Shown: piece after piece, positions 25,046 to 37,700 of the stretch | Numbering within the stretch: the stretch's first letter is position 1 | Layout of the letters: each line of letters begins with the position of its first letter | Source: Rhynochetos jubatus | Lineage: Eukaryota; Chordata; Aves; Eurypygiformes; Rhynochetidae | Assembly (NCBI GenBank): GCA_027574665.1 | Contig: CM050672.1 | Coordinates: forward strand, 6,618,001-6,682,000 | Direction of reading: 5' to 3' | Length of the DNA stretch: 64,000 bases | Notes under the pieces: model-generated | What the model was told of the DNA's origin: nothing | Seen by the model: only the letters and a program-made list of their open reading frames with translations | Database searches by the model: none | Program-made: the position numbers and the translations under genes

Positions 25046-28000
25046 GGAACGCTGCCCTACGGTTGCTTCAGCAGGTGACCCTTAAGAGATGGGGTTCGGA
25101 GTCTTCCCATACCTGGCAACTGAAACGCGCAGGCTCATCGCAAGCTGCTGCCGTGGCTCCCTCGTGTCCCTGCACACGTCCTCCTCCCTCGCCGGCGCGG
25201 GGCAGCTCGCCTCCCGCCTGCTTCGCTCTACCGCGGGATGGTTCGCGCCCTTTGGCGCGTACTGGTACGAGGCTCTGGGCTGGGCAGAGCTCGGTGCTGG
25301 TCGCTGGAGCCCTGGTCCCCAGAGTTCGGTGCAGAACCCCGTCCCTGCAGGTCCCTACAGCTCTCCTCTCCATCCCTTCTGTCTCAACCCACCTCCATTC
25401 CAAATCCTTCAGGGCTCCCCCGCGGCACCGACACTTGGCTCTCCGAACAGGAGCCGCAGAGCCCGGCACCCGGGGAAGGTGCAGGACGGAGCAGAGGGGT
25501 GAAGGTGGATGGCACCCAGGAGGGGTTGGGCGAGCGGTGCAGAGAAGCAGCTTTAGATGCACACGCGGTGTCAGGCGTGTCTGTGCTGTGTCTGGTGGGC
25601 ACAGGTACAACAAGCTGCTAATGGACCCAGTGTCACCTTCGAGAGGGGCCTGAATTTCCTCCCAAGTTTTCTCTGCGTCTTCCAAGTTCTTGGGCACTAG
25701 CTGACGTCAGCTGGGCCCCCTCGAGAAATGCCTGACATCTCTGAATAATTCACACCCTTTGGCTTCTGCCTCAGCCCTTTCTTTCCCTTGTTCCGCCGCA
25801 GACTGTCAGGAGGAGACCTTGCAGTTAACTCAGAGACACCCGAAAAGCTAACCGAGAGTGACAGAGCCAAATCCTTCCGACAGAAAGTTCTTGGAAAGCA
25901 TTTTAAGTCAGGTTTTTTTGCTTGCCATTATATATGTTAATTCCATTGTCATTTGGAATAAATTGGGGAAAACAGATGTGAGGAGGAGCGAAATATTCCA
26001 GCCTAGGAGAAGACAAAGCTTTCATCTCCCCTGTCACCAACTGGAAGGAGATCAGACGCAGGCACGGGCTTGGCCTGCTGAGGGATCCCAGCCTGGTTTA
26101 CCACACAGCTACCATTCATCTCCACATCAGGAAGATGTTGGGTTTTTTTAAATCCAAGGAGCGTTTTGCCCAGGTGACAAACCCAAACCAATTTCTTTCA
26201 GCACAACCGGCTGACCTGCATTCTACCAACTGTACAGATTTGAAGTGTTTCAAGGTTTCATCCGAAAGCCTCGTGAACAGCACACTCTGGAGTATAGTTC
26301 AATGCATTTCTTCCAGGAATGATGGAAGGATGAATGAAACCTCATTTACAGAGATCTTTTAATCTCCCTGATGCTGGTGGCTCTCACTTTTCCCTCTCAG
26401 AAAGTTCCTATGGCATAAAGGTGCAAACAGGACTGGAACTTGACGTCAGACTTTGCCACCAGCAAGTCTGTAGATTTTCAACACCACCCCATAACATGAA
26501 GCACATGGGATATAAATTACAGACGAAGAAGCTCATCTTAGAGGTAGGAATATTTAATTGCTGGAAGAGGTTCCCTGTTTAAGAACAGGGATATTTAGGA
26601 CTGTGGGAAAAGAAATCAGCTGATGAGAAGACCACAGACAGACAGACATCCTTGAGCACCTCCATCCCCAACCAGGCCTTTCCCACTCGCCATGTCTGAG
26701 CACCAACCCGTTCCCTCGAGAAAGACAGAGTAAACAATTAAACAGCTCTTGCTCTTGTTATTTTAACTGCGAAAGCTTGCTCCTGACGAGCTGTACACAA
26801 ATATGACCTGCTCGACTCTCGCAGTCTAATTGGTAATAAGGAAATCGAAGCGCAATTTATAGTAACAGATTTCTTCCCCTTTACAGTTGCAACGTGTTTC
26901 ATTAACACTTCTGTAGCAATTTGCACTATTAGGGACACTTTTGCCTCCAGTAAGAGGAGAGAGAACGTAACAACACGGAGTATAATGATGGGGTCAGCGC
27001 GCCGTGGTGCAGTGCTGCCGCAACGCGCCGGCTCCCAGCAGCCAACTGATTAGCCGGTGGGATGAGGGCTCCGTAAGGAATGTCGTTACTGGTGCTGCGG
27101 TAGTCTGCAGGAGTCACTGAAAGGGCGAGAACGCCGCTGAACAAGGGAGAGGGCCTGGTGCGCCCAGAACTGGTGTGCGATGGGAGAGGGGATGGCGGGT
27201 CCCACAGCAAGTGTCAGCACAGGTTTGTGTTTTGAGAAGGGCGACATTCCTAGAAGTACACCAGTGATTCACTGAGGAGGGAATACGCTTCCTCATTCTT
27301 TCTTCCACAAACCATTTTCTCTATCGGTGGCATAACACCGTCATTTCTGCCTGTTTCATAACAATTTCACTACATATTTTAACGTGAGGGAAGAAGAGAG
27401 ACCACGTTTCCCTAGAGGAGGGTTGTCCCGTGTCCCGTCGCTCACCCCACCGCTCACAAGACCCAGCTCGGTCACGCTCTACCAGAGCACACTGCGGTGC
27501 TCCGTCACAGCACCAGACAAACCTCAGGCTTCTTGTGCTAAATAAAGAATTCCGAGGAGTTCCGAGCTGTTCAGACAACAGCAGCAGGAACGGCACCAGG
27601 ACCTCGACGGCAGTGCTGCCTCGGCACCGTCCAGGCCGGTCATGTAACAGTGCCATGCATCGAAGTTTAAGGGCATGGTCCTCACCAGGGCAGGGCATCG
27701 CACTGAGGGGTGTTTTGTGACCTACACGCTGCCATTATTCCTGAACGTACCTTCCAGGGAAGGCATGAAAGGAGCTCACGCGGAAGCGAGACGATCAAGG
27801 GAACTGGAGCTCTTCCAGTTTGGGTTTGAGGAGGCTCTGGGGGGAAACGGGGCTTGCTCAAGGGACTGGCTGTCTCAGCGCAGCTCTAGGCCTTGCACTT
27901 GGCTTGAGAACAGCTATAAAAAGTCACATTTATTCGCTGAGGACGGGGTTGGGAGAAGAGCTTGATTGCTAATGAGAGGGGACAAAAGCACACGGCTGCC

Positions 28001-28149
28001 GAAGCCCGGGCGGAGGCAGAGCGAGCCGTGAGGAGCCGGGCTGGGAGCAGCTCTCCTCAGGGGTTTGCTGCTCTGCTGACGGCGAGGACGATGCCCGTGG
28101 CTCAGGATGCATTAAGGCTACTGCGACTTCAAAGGGAAAAACACACCCC
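25046..28149. other. Intron, nothing further recognised
   Basis: Contains the CpG-dense patch at 25160; the rest is mixed. TATA-like words occur (for example CTATAAAAAG at 27914) but without other promoter signs. Confidence 0.5.
25160..25270. other. CpG-dense patch
   Basis: CCTCGCCGGCGCGGGGC through GGTTCGCGCCCTTTGGCGCG. Short, GC-rich, no recognisable exon. Confidence 0.35.
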
Positions 28150-28520
28150 AACACCAAACACTCATTAAATTTTAGTTCTGCTTCTTTAAAGGAAATCTAT
28201 TATTTATTTCTGTTCAGATATATTTAATAATTAGCATGAAAAGAGAAATCTAGCAGCAGATGGGGACATTCCTGGGGAAAATTTCAGTGCTGAATATTTC
28301 ATTATGTACAAATGTAACTTTCAGCCTTTTGCTTCAGACAGAATGTGGTTTGCCGACAATGTGGGAGGCTGCAGATTTTTTAAAAATATGCTATTTGTTT
28401 AACAAATAAATTGTGCTTTATTAAAAACACAAGTTTTTAAGTAGTCCAGAGAATTATGTTAAAATTCACTTTAACATCTTAATGTTTTACTCCAGATGGA
28501 AACAGATCGCTCCTGCAAAC
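28150..28520. other. AT-rich patch, candidate conserved noncoding element
   Basis: Long low-GC run with AATAATTAGCATGAAAAG (octamer variant at 28230), GAATATTTCATTATGTAC and the 28392-28408 dyad. It lies about 170 bp before a sense CR1. Confidence 0.4.
28392..28408. repeat. 8-bp inverted repeat with 1-base centre
   Basis: TATTTGTT, one T, then AACAAATA, inside the AT-rich patch 28150-28520. Confidence 0.9.
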
Positions 28521-28686
28521 GAAACTGATGCCAATCCCTTGATAATGTAGGCAAAATCCTGAGTATGGCTGCGAGCGGGTTTGCCCGTGACAGCAGTGCC
28601 TTCTCCTCTCATGAAATCCCAGGGAGTTCAGCAGAGTTGGCAATTCTGCTCATTTAAACAGAGAGCTTATAATATTTTACTGCTTG

Positions 28687-29136
28687 GAGCGAGGCCAGAG
28701 GAGGCCACGGGGATGCTGCGAGGGCTGGAGCCCCTCTGCCATGGGGACAGGCTGGGGGAGTTGGGGGGTTCAGCCTGGAGAAGAGAAGGCTCCGGGGAGA
28801 CCTTAGAGCCCCGTCCAGTGCCTGGGGGGGCTACAAGGAAGCTGGGGGGGCCTTTTTCCAAGGCAGGGAGTGACAGGACAAGGGGTGACAGGTTTAAATG
28901 GAAAGAGGGAGATTGAGATGGGCCATCAGGAAGGAATTCTGCCCGCAGAGGGTGGGGGGCACTGGGACAGGTTGCCCAGAGAAGCTGTGGGTGCCCCATC
29001 CCTGGGAGTGTCCAAGGCCAGGCTGGATGAGGCTGGGAGCACCCTGGGCTATGGAAGGTGTCCCTGCCCATGGCAGGGGGTGGGGCTGGGTGGGCTTTAG
29101 GGTCCCTTCCAGCCCAAACTGTGCTGTGATTTCATG
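28687..29136 (+). mobile_element. CR1 LINE 3' end, sense to GRIK3
   Basis: About 450 bp and co-linear with the copy at 19945 over its full length, with nearly the same 5' truncation point. It ends in a degraded tail (GCTGTGATTTCATG). The almost shared start point and closeness of the two copies are discussed in the findings. Confidence 0.95.
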
Positions 29137-30239
29137 TTCAGATTAAGGCCCCAGGTGGGCTGTTCTCTGCTCAAGGGCCAAGCTCATCATTCCTCAACAG
29201 AAAATCCAATTCTAGCCATTTTTATCAGAGGAAGGTAGACCTTGTATGGTGAAATCTCAGTAAAGACTCAAGAACTGTCCCCAACCTTACAGAGTTCAAA
29301 TTCCCACAATTTTCACTCCATTGCTTCAGAGTTGTTGGAAAAGGGTATGAAAAGGTGACTGCTCCCTGCATGCTGCCAGGGATGGCTTTTTGTGTCCAGC
29401 TGAGTCTGGAGTGATGAGGGAATTCCCAGTGGTAACTGTGATTTTACAGGAGGGAAGGGAGAGATCTGCAGCCCTGCTGCCTTCCCCAGTCAGCGGGACA
29501 CGGAGCTGTGCCTGGCTTCAGACAGGACCACAGATTACAGCCCTTAATTAGTTTCTATCCCAAGGGAAGAAAATTGAAAAGTCTCATTCTTGCTTTTGTT
29601 GCTGTGGGTGAATCACTGTCCTGCTCAGACTGTTGGAATCAGAAAACAGTAACGTGTCTGTCTGGCAGCGGCTCCAAACACTGACGACCTCTCGCTCCGT
29701 CGGGACACGGGCTCCCTTGTCCCTGCCCAGCGCGGGTGCATGGCCAGCCCGGCCGGCCCAGGCTGGAAACCTGCTACCGGCTCACCCCCCCAGCAGCACA
29801 CCGGCCCGATGATCCGGGGCCTACAGCATCCCTTGGCAAAGTTTGATCGTTTCCTTAGTGCACTCCTGCACCAAAATGTGGGCTTCTATCCCTCAAAATG
29901 TAACAGGCTTCTCCCTGTTGTGTTTTCACAAATCCCCCCAAATTTTAATGTTTCCAAGTTCAGTTCCACCTCAGTGGTGTAAATACTTTCCCAAAACCAG
30001 GGGTTCTGTAGCTGCGAAGGGCACAGGCGCTCCCCAGGCCCTGCTGGGGGGTGCTGCAGCTGGCACAGCACGGGTCCATGGTGTCCAGGGCAGCGGCTGG
30101 CGCTGGGGGAGGCACTAACGGTGTCACCCATCCCGGGATGCAGACAGGCCCTGGCCGGCACCGTCCCGTTCCCGCCGTGCGCTCCCGCTGCTGCGGCCGG
30201 GGATGAATTAGTGCCCTCGGCATCGAGAACATCCTAGAA
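29137..30239. other. Intron, nothing recognised
   Basis: Ordinary sequence after a CR1; GC-rich 29690-29830. Confidence 0.5.
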
Positions 30240-30660
30240 ATGAACAGTGCCGCCGTACGCCGTAAAGTCGTATCCTGGTATTAGATGCTCTGCGCAACAC
30301 AGGAGGCCGCCCCCATATATATTGGGTAATAAATGCCCCTTCGGAAGGAGGAGACAGTATTTCATTGCAAAACTAAAAAATAATAACGGGGGAAAGTGCT
30401 ATCTCAGCTTGCTGCATAAACAGCTAAAATAAGCAATATGCAGGCATATCATTTGGAACACGGATTAATAATTCCTGTTCTGAGTAGTGGTAGCTACTCT
30501 GATTTATTGTGGTGATGGTATTATGGTCCCAGACTTTATTGTCCTTTAAATTATACTGCAGTCTATACAGAAGGCAGACAGGGATCTAAATCAAGTATTA
30601 TTGCCTGTAAATTCGGAAACAAATAGTAGTTTTCCCACTTTTAAATCACGGAGTTTGTGT
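30240..30660. other. AT-rich patch, candidate conserved noncoding element
   Basis: Unique sequence with GAGTAGTGGTAGCTACTC (6-bp dyad), TTTATTGTCCTTTAAATTAT and CAAGTATTATTGCC. No repeat signature. Confidence 0.35.
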
Positions 30661-30857
30661 GTTTTATAAGGTGAACGTTACGACTTTTTACGTGACCGAA
30701 GTTTTTGTTTCCCTGCCTGGTGTTTTCCAGCCCGTGGAGCCCACCTCCGCTGCCTCCCCCCTTCCCCAGTGGGGCTGCCGCCCTCAGCTCTGCGCTGGCT
30801 CCGTTTGCCTGTGTGGAGAGAGGGGCTGGGGAGTTTGGCTCCTTTGGGAATCCTGCA

Positions 30858-30980
30858 CAGAATCATAGAACGGTTCAGGTTGGAAGGGACCTTAAAGCTC
30901 ATCCAGTTCCAATCCGCTGCCGTGGGCAGGGACACCTTCCACTAGCCCAGGTTGCTCAAAACTAGCCCAGGTTGCTCAAA
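30858..30980 (-). mobile_element. CR1 LINE 3' end, antisense, with amplified break end
   Basis: CR1 complement starting CAGAATCATAGAACGG, then GGTTGGAAGGGACCTTAAAG and on to CACCTTCCACTAGCCCAGG. It breaks off at the CAGGTTGCTCAAA block, which is then repeated in tandem (see the repeat at 30941-31004). Confidence 0.93.
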
Positions 30981-31004
30981 GAGGTTGCTCAAAGGTTGCA
31001 TAAA
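30941..31004. repeat. Tandem amplification at the broken end of a CR1
   Basis: ACTAGCCCAGGTTGCTCAAA occurs twice exactly (30941-30960 and 30961-30980). Its last 11 bases (GGTTGCTCAAA) follow again at 30983-30993, and a one-base-gapped variant GGTTGCATAAA at 30994-31004. The block is CR1 sequence where the antisense CR1 stops. Confidence 0.95.
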
Positions 31005-31639
31005 GGAGGTGCTTTTTACCTGACCCAAAGCACTCAGCCACCTCTGGGCAGGCAGTCGGATGCTCTCTCGGCTCCCTTCCCGCACGCAGGCGGCAGGGCA
31101 GCAACCTCTGCACGCCTGTATAACAATATTAATTTTGCGTAAAGCAGCCACCACCCGCACCACCGGCAAAGCCCTTTTCCCGCTGCCGGGATGGAAATTC
31201 TGGGCTGCGGGCGCTGGGGGATGGCTACAGCCCCGTGGCACAGCGACACGGGCACCGTCTCCCTCCCGCCCTCCTGCAACAGGAGAGCAATCGAAAGCGC
31301 CGGGAGATGGAGCGAGGGCTTCGAAACCTCCTAAGCTGGTCCTTACTCCTCACCTCTTCCCAGAGAGGGGACAGCTGCTGATCCGTCAGCCGCTTTCTAT
31401 AAGGGGCCGGTGACTTTTCTGCCGCCTGTGAGGTCCACTGTTCAGCAGGTAATTGAAAAGATGATGAGAGGAGCTGTCATTCCCCCTGTCAGCCCTGCTC
31501 GCCCGGCTGCTGAATCGCAATTCGTTTACAGGCGCTGGCGCGCTGTTTACGTTTCTGTCACCTCACACCTGAATGTCTGGATCAGACTCTTTATTTTTGT
31601 CTTGCCCTTTGTCCCGCTCGGTGTATTTGCTGTCTCCCT

Positions 31640-31850
31640 GTCTGTTTGCTGCTTTGATTACATCGCGTTCAGCTCGCTGCCGCCCGCGCCGCGAGTCCGG
31701 AGCAGAGGGAGGGATGGCTCCGGGAGCAGTCGAGATGAAAGAGCCAAAACCACCTGTGGCAGAGCCGTGCTCGGAGCGTCTCGCTACAACAGAGATGCTC
31801 CCAGCTCGGGGCGCAGCGCTCCTGCCAGCGCGGGGACGGTGCGAAGGCTC
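31640..31850. other. CpG-rich patch
   Basis: Includes CGTTCAGCTCGCTGCCGCC and CGCCGCGAGTCCGGAGC. Open frames on both strands are GC artefacts; no match to any family. Confidence 0.3.
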
Positions 31851-33344
31851 CGACATCAAAAGGGCCCTGTCGCAAGAGGGGCTTTGCAAACACGGCAAAA
31901 GGCGCTCTTGGCTGAGAAGAGCTTCTGATGTAAACAGCCGAGAAAGATAAAGGAAGGGGAAGGAAAGGGAGGGTGGGAGCCTCGTGGTGCAGATGGAGCG
32001 GCTGGAGCGTGGTTGTAGGGAAGACAGCATACGTCACATCGCAAAGTCAGACCTGAAAAACGCGCCCCTGCTTTCAGCCTTCCCAAGCGCAGCGTTTCAG
32101 CTCAGGTCAGCCCAGAGGGAGCCGTGCTGATCCTCTCCTTACTGCCCAGGGGCCGAGATGGCATCACTTTGGTCCTCTGCTCCGTCCCGCGTGGGGTAAG
32201 CCCTGGACAGAGGGTTACGGAGAACAGGCAGGGCAGTGGGGACAGGAGTCCTCAGCCTGGCTGGGGATGGGGACAGGTGGATTCATAGCATTTTCGTATG
32301 TTAGGTGATGGTTGTGATGTTGCTTTGCAGAGCCTGTGATGTATTAGCCTGGCCTCCTCTCAGACAAGAAGAAAAATGGGGTAGGCGAAATGTTTCTGTA
32401 TTTGTAGACTCAGAACAAATCACTTTTATGTTAACAGAGCAGCTGTAACCATTAGGGAATCCTGGTAGCCTTAAAGAGGAGCTGCAAAAGGAAACCTTCC
32501 CCTGAGCTCATGGGAAACCTCAGTGGAGATGCCGTTCTGACCACAGGCTGTCTGGAGCGGGGATGCTGGCGGGAGGAGCTGCGAACCATGCGGCTGTTCT
32601 GCGCAGCCATGGGTGCCCGTATCGCCGAAGCATCAGGCACCAGCACTTCTGGTACAGGAGATGAAGGGGAGACTCACCAAGCTGAGCAAGAAGTGGGTCA
32701 GCACAGTAGTTTGTTTGCTTACCGTCTGAGCTGGGCCATATTGCAGATCTGCTATCTGCTCTCCCAGTCTATCAATACCCTGTTTGCCAAAAGCTCTTGG
32801 CAGAGTCGTCAGACACAGCCCTGCCAAACTCCTCCCTGGCACATGGGAGTAATCGTGTTGCGGTGGCAAGAGAAGACATCCCTGAGCGGGGAGGAAGGAG
32901 GGACAGGACTCCTGCTCTAGATGCCCTGGGCCCACCCCTTTGCTCCCTGCCCCAGTGTGAAGCTGCCTAGAGGGGGAAAATCAATCTCTGCACGATACAC
33001 TTCCCTCCCAGTGCACTGGTTTGCATCTAACATAAAGCTTTCCAGTAGTGCCGTCTCCTATTTAACGCAGTGTAAACCGAAGGGTTACATGTAAATGAAC
33101 ACAAGAAAAGACCTACACTAGCACCTGCACGTTTTAGTCGAACAAAAGGCTGAGTTACGTGCAGCAAGAAATGGCCTTTAACTGCAACAAGCAGGCTAAA
33201 ATCCTGATAAATAACCCCTTCCCGAGCGTTTAAGTGCACAGTGCCCTCACAGGGGAGAAACAACTATGTTACCTTAATACTTAAAGTTCCTGAGACTCCT
33301 AGTACTCATTACTCCTCCCGTGCTTTCAGGCAATCAATTTCATC

Positions 33345-33377
33345 TTTCAGCTGAAATTTCAGCTGAATTTCAGCTGG
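33345..33377. repeat. Three-copy 11/12-bp repeat carrying CAGCTG E-boxes
   Basis: TTTCAGCTGAAA (33345-33356, itself a palindrome), TTTCAGCTGAA (33357-33367) and TTTCAGCTGG (33368-33377). Each carries a CAGCTG E-box, at 33348, 33360 and 33371, so the sites are 12 and 11 bp apart, close to one helical turn. CAGCTG is the core bound by class II bHLH factors such as ASCL1; function here is inferred. Confidence 0.9.
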
Positions 33378-34673
33378 TTTAGCAGAGGAGAAGCCCCAGC
33401 GCAGCTGAGCAGCACACAGAGGCATTACAGGCAGTTGACCTGCTGCTCTGTGCTGAAGGAGGGGCTGGTACTCGGGAGGCGCAAAAGAGGCGTAAGATAC
33501 CACCAGGTATAAGCGTCCTACGCTGCCCCTGCACAGGTAAAAATGATGGAAGGAGGCCCCAAGCCTTGGACAACCGACTGTGTTTCTCCTACCCTCTGCT
33601 GCCTCTTTGTTCAGGCCCCCGGTGCTGTGACACAGACACTGTCAAGGCTGAACTCTTGGCTGAGCTGAGTTTGGAGCCCCTGCTTTTTGAGTGGGTTCAT
33701 AAATTAAGCATCACATGATTTATTTTCTTTTTTTTGCCGCTATTGTGACCTATAAAAAGCCGAGTGAACAGTGCTCCATCAACACCAGAATGTCACCATT
33801 GTGAGAGCAATTTCCCTCTGGCTCCTATTTTTAAACAACCTCCTGGAGTCCCTCCTGCCCACGTTCTGGTGAAAACACTCCAAAGCTTAACAGGTTTGAC
33901 ATTTTCATTTCTGTTTTCCTTGAAATCCCTAACATCACCTGATCGAGCATTACAGCTTGTTTGCATCCCGTTGCCTGCAAATCTCTCTCTCAAGCCGTAA
34001 CACCAGAAACACGAGGCAGTGAGGCTGTGACAGAGACGTCCTGATTAAGGGAATGATTGCAGATTAGCTGCCGCAGACCCCCCCATCTTTGAGCCGTGCT
34101 CTCCTCACGGTCCTTTCTATAGCTGATCTGCTTTCTGGATAATGGCTTCTGGCATGTAGCGCAAGAGGCATGTTTTTTATTTCATGAGCCCCGCGGAGCC
34201 CGGCCCCCCGTGCTCCATTTTGCCGGTAACACAACTTTGCACTTTCCTTCCATCAGCTGCTGCCGCCGGTGCATCCCAGCGCGGGCTGTTTAGCGTTACC
34301 CCTCAGCATCCCACTCGTCTGGTACCAGCAGCTGGGGAGCGAGGCGCAGCCTCCTCCAAGTCAGCGTTGCCCTTGACCGTCGGACAGCGCTGCTGTGTCA
34401 GTAGATGCTCATCCCAGCCAGCCGCGCTGCCGGGAGCTCCCTAGGGAGCTGTGGTTGGGAGCACTGTCCTGTTATTAACACCCCGTATATCCACGTGCTC
34501 CACGCAACTGTTCTTGCCCCACGACTCTGGAACATCATGATGCGTGATCCCGGGTCTCTCGCTGTCCCAGGCCATCTCTGCGGGTGAGGGAAAGCGGCCA
34601 GGTGAGAGCATGGCTCTCCGTGCCGCCGCAGCTGGATGCGCTGCTCCGTGCCTTCCCGGCCCACGCCGAGCCA

Positions 34674-34793
34674 GGTCAAGGAACGTGTGGACGTGGCGCT
34701 TGAGGATGTGGTGTAGTAGGTATGGGAGTGTTGGGGCGATGGTTGGACCGGATGATCTTAGAGGGCTTTTCCAACCTTAGTGACCCTGTGATC
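34674..34793 (+). mobile_element. CR1 LINE 3' end, short sense fragment
   Basis: About 120 bp, from GTCAAGGAACGTGTGGACGT through GATGGTTGGACCGGATGATC to TTTTCCAACCTTAGTGACCC. It matches the distal CR1 3' UTR. Its tail has mutated away from ATTCTATG. It ends in a different subfamily style from the 19.9/28.7 kb copies. Confidence 0.88.
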
Positions 34794-37700
34794 ATCACCT
34801 GCTTCCAAAGGGACTCCCAGGAAGGGGGAAGAACAGCACCCACGTAGCTTTGCCATCTTCAGACCTTACTCCAGCCCTCATCCCTTCTGTACAGCCGGTC
34901 CTGCTTCCACCCTCGGTCTCAGCAAACGCGTCGCAAAGCGAGGGCTACAAAGTCCCCAGCAATCCAGACGCTTTCCCAAGTCCCCCCAGGTTTTCAAAGG
35001 CTAACACGCTGGACATCGTACAAACCTTTGTCCCTTCCATTGCATAGCAACTAATCCTGCCAAAATTATTGTAACAATCGTCATAATTTCAGTGCTGTGG
35101 GTTTCTCTGAAGCGACAGCGTGGCAGAAGAGGGAACAGCCCGCGGCGTGTCGCCAGGGACATGTCGGTGTCCCCTTCACAGGACATGTATGCTGTGTGCT
35201 AACACATTCCAAGGACTCATTCACCTTTGATCTCTGGTTTTCTTAAGCATCTCATCTTGTGAGCAGAGATTAAAATCTGGGTATTAGGTGGGCCTTTGCC
35301 TAGATGACACAGTGTGCTCTCAGCGCGGGGACTTTGTACGTGAGCAGCTCTGGCAGAGGTGGCACCTATATGGCCATACTCACTTTTTCTTTCCTTTACT
35401 TCAGGGACCCAAAGCATCGCAGGGTTCAAAGAACCCCTGGCAACACGGCAGCACGCTATCATCTCTGGGAGCATGATTATAGCTAGTACTGAAAATTGCA
35501 CAAAATACCTCCCCAATGATGAAGATTGCAGGGAGGCTGGGAAAATTACCTTTTTCATTATGTCTTAAAAATACTGCAATCTCAGCCTGTGCCTGGGATT
35601 CTAGGAACCGGTGTGTTATTCAGAACAGCACTGCTGGAGTGGGCTGGCAGAGAGCAAGGAAAATGGAGCCTTCTCTTAGCCAGGTACATCAGGACCCCCG
35701 TGACCGCTGGTTTTAAATCCCAATACTTTGAATTTACCATGGTTGTTGAAAAGCTTTCTGCAGCTCCCACTAAACAGCAGGAACTGCTGTAGGCATCCTG
35801 GAGGAGGTTTGAAAGAGGAGAAATTGGACCCCAAGAGATGTTTCAGCAGGGTGGCAGAGGGCCGTCCACTAACCCAGGACCTGGGAAACAGGATCCCACT
35901 GGAGCGGGTGCGGGGAGGCGTCTCGCCGCAGGCTGTGTGTCCTTCCCGGGATGCAGAGTGGTGGGAATCGTCAGCAGTTCAATCACCAGTGCAGACGAAA
36001 GCACTGATAATTCCCATTAGCATAAACCCCTGCGCTGCATCCGGGCTCTGGACTGAAGGACGAGCGCACCGGGTAAAAACCTCACCCAAAAGGCCTGGAA
36101 ACCCCCCCTCGCAGTGCGGCACTTGGGGTTCTGTCCGTTTGCGACGTAGCCGTGCCGCAGCTGACGCTCCGAGGTGCTTGAGATGCAACGCACCCACTCG
36201 TTTAATCTTCCTAAGTGCCTTTCTGGTTCTGGGCGCTCGCTTACGCAGCGCTGGCACCAGCGTCCCGGCCGGCAGCGCCTGGGAAGCCTCCACCGACCCT
36301 GGCACCGACGGGAGGAGGGCACCGCCACCGGAGGATCTACCAGGAGAGAGAGAGACGTTTTCTTTGGCAGATCAGGGGAGAAGATAGCTTTGGCGAGGAG
36401 CCCATCCCTGTTTATTGCTGAACTGCAGCCAGAGATAGAATTAAAAGCCAGGAACAAAACACAAAAAGCGTAAATGAAAAATATGAGATTGGTAATAATA
36501 AAGATAATTAGAAGTTATGCAAAGTGGGGAAATTTATAAGAAGATCTAAAGACATGCTGGTAAAAAATCCATGGTTAGGAAGGTAGAGAACAGGTGAAAT
36601 CCTGGGAAATGCTAGTAATTCGGTAGGATTGGAGGAAGATGATGTAATGGCTGTTCACAGTGTAAAAGTAACGCACAGAAAGGATTCGTACGTATTTCTG
36701 ATCTTCAGATGGAAGGAACAGTGGTATCTAGTGCCACCGAGGGATGCCGCAGCCTATTTCTTCCCATCCGTATAGGAGGGGGAGGCCGGCCGGTGGTGTA
36801 GGAGACTCAAATCCCAGAAAACCTTCCCCGAGGCGCGGCGATGGCCGAGTAGCGCTGGGTGCGTGGGCCGGGTTGAACCAACGGGTAAGAGCCGGGAAGC
36901 TGCAGAAGTCGGGGAGGCAGCAGCGGTAACGAGAGGAAAGCAGGGGGAGCCAGTTAATGGAAGCTTGGCAGAGCTGACAGGAAAGTCAATTAATGAAGTA
37001 TTCAGAAGTCGTACTAACGTAATGCCTCCCCACACGTTTCCAGGGAAAACGGCTGTGAAAGAAAGCTGCCCATTCTCTGATGAGGTTTGGGATTCGGGTG
37101 ACACAGCCATCTCTCTATTCAGGGTAGGGATACAGCACCAGTGCGACTGGGGCAGAGCTGTGGGGAGCCCAGAGGAGACAACCGGCATAAATCAATAGGA
37201 GAAGAGGTGTGGGGGGATGGCGAAAAGGCATGGAAGCTGGTAAGGTGCTCCTGGAGCACCCACGGAGCACCCATGACCACGCACAGGTCATGGGTATTAA
37301 GGTGGAGTTTGGCATCTCTTGCTTTCCTGTCAAATTTTAGGGGTGGGAAAAAGCACGATAATCCTAATTCTGAAGCCTCCCTCGAGAAGACATCGCCTGG
37401 GAGGGTTACGTGAGTCGAGAGCTCACACAGTTCTAAGAGCAAGGGACGAAGGGGTCATTGTTACAGGGGGTAGCTGAAAATGCCAACACCACCACGCTTC
37501 TGGTCACCAGAAATCTGATTCTGGAAGACAAGGGACACCAGGGCTGTTTCTTCTTCACTTTCTTTGGTTTAATCACTCTTCCCCCTGCAACCCTTCCCAC
37601 CACTGGGAAGTAACACATCCTACGCAGTCCTGAACCAGGAACCCTAGCCAAGGCGCCATCGTTAGCGAACGGTGAATAAACCAGAAGCGCTCACACATTC

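Larger units (their letters stand above)
31005..34673. other. Intron with the CAGCTG array
   Basis: CpG-rich patch at 31640 and E-box repeat at 33345; a TATA-like TATAAAAAG at 33751 has no supporting context. Otherwise nothing. Confidence 0.5.

Noticed and set aside
31410-31950. Frames of 170 and 125 codons in a GC-rich patch
   Set aside because: Arginine/alanine-rich translation in several frames at once, no domain. Compositional artefact.
33745-33765. TATAAAAAG resembling a TATA box
   Set aside because: Such words recur in AT-rich intron (also 27914); no downstream gene or CpG context.
35728-36387. 219-codon frame on the + strand
   Set aside because: No recognisable domain, and other frames are open too. 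Random.
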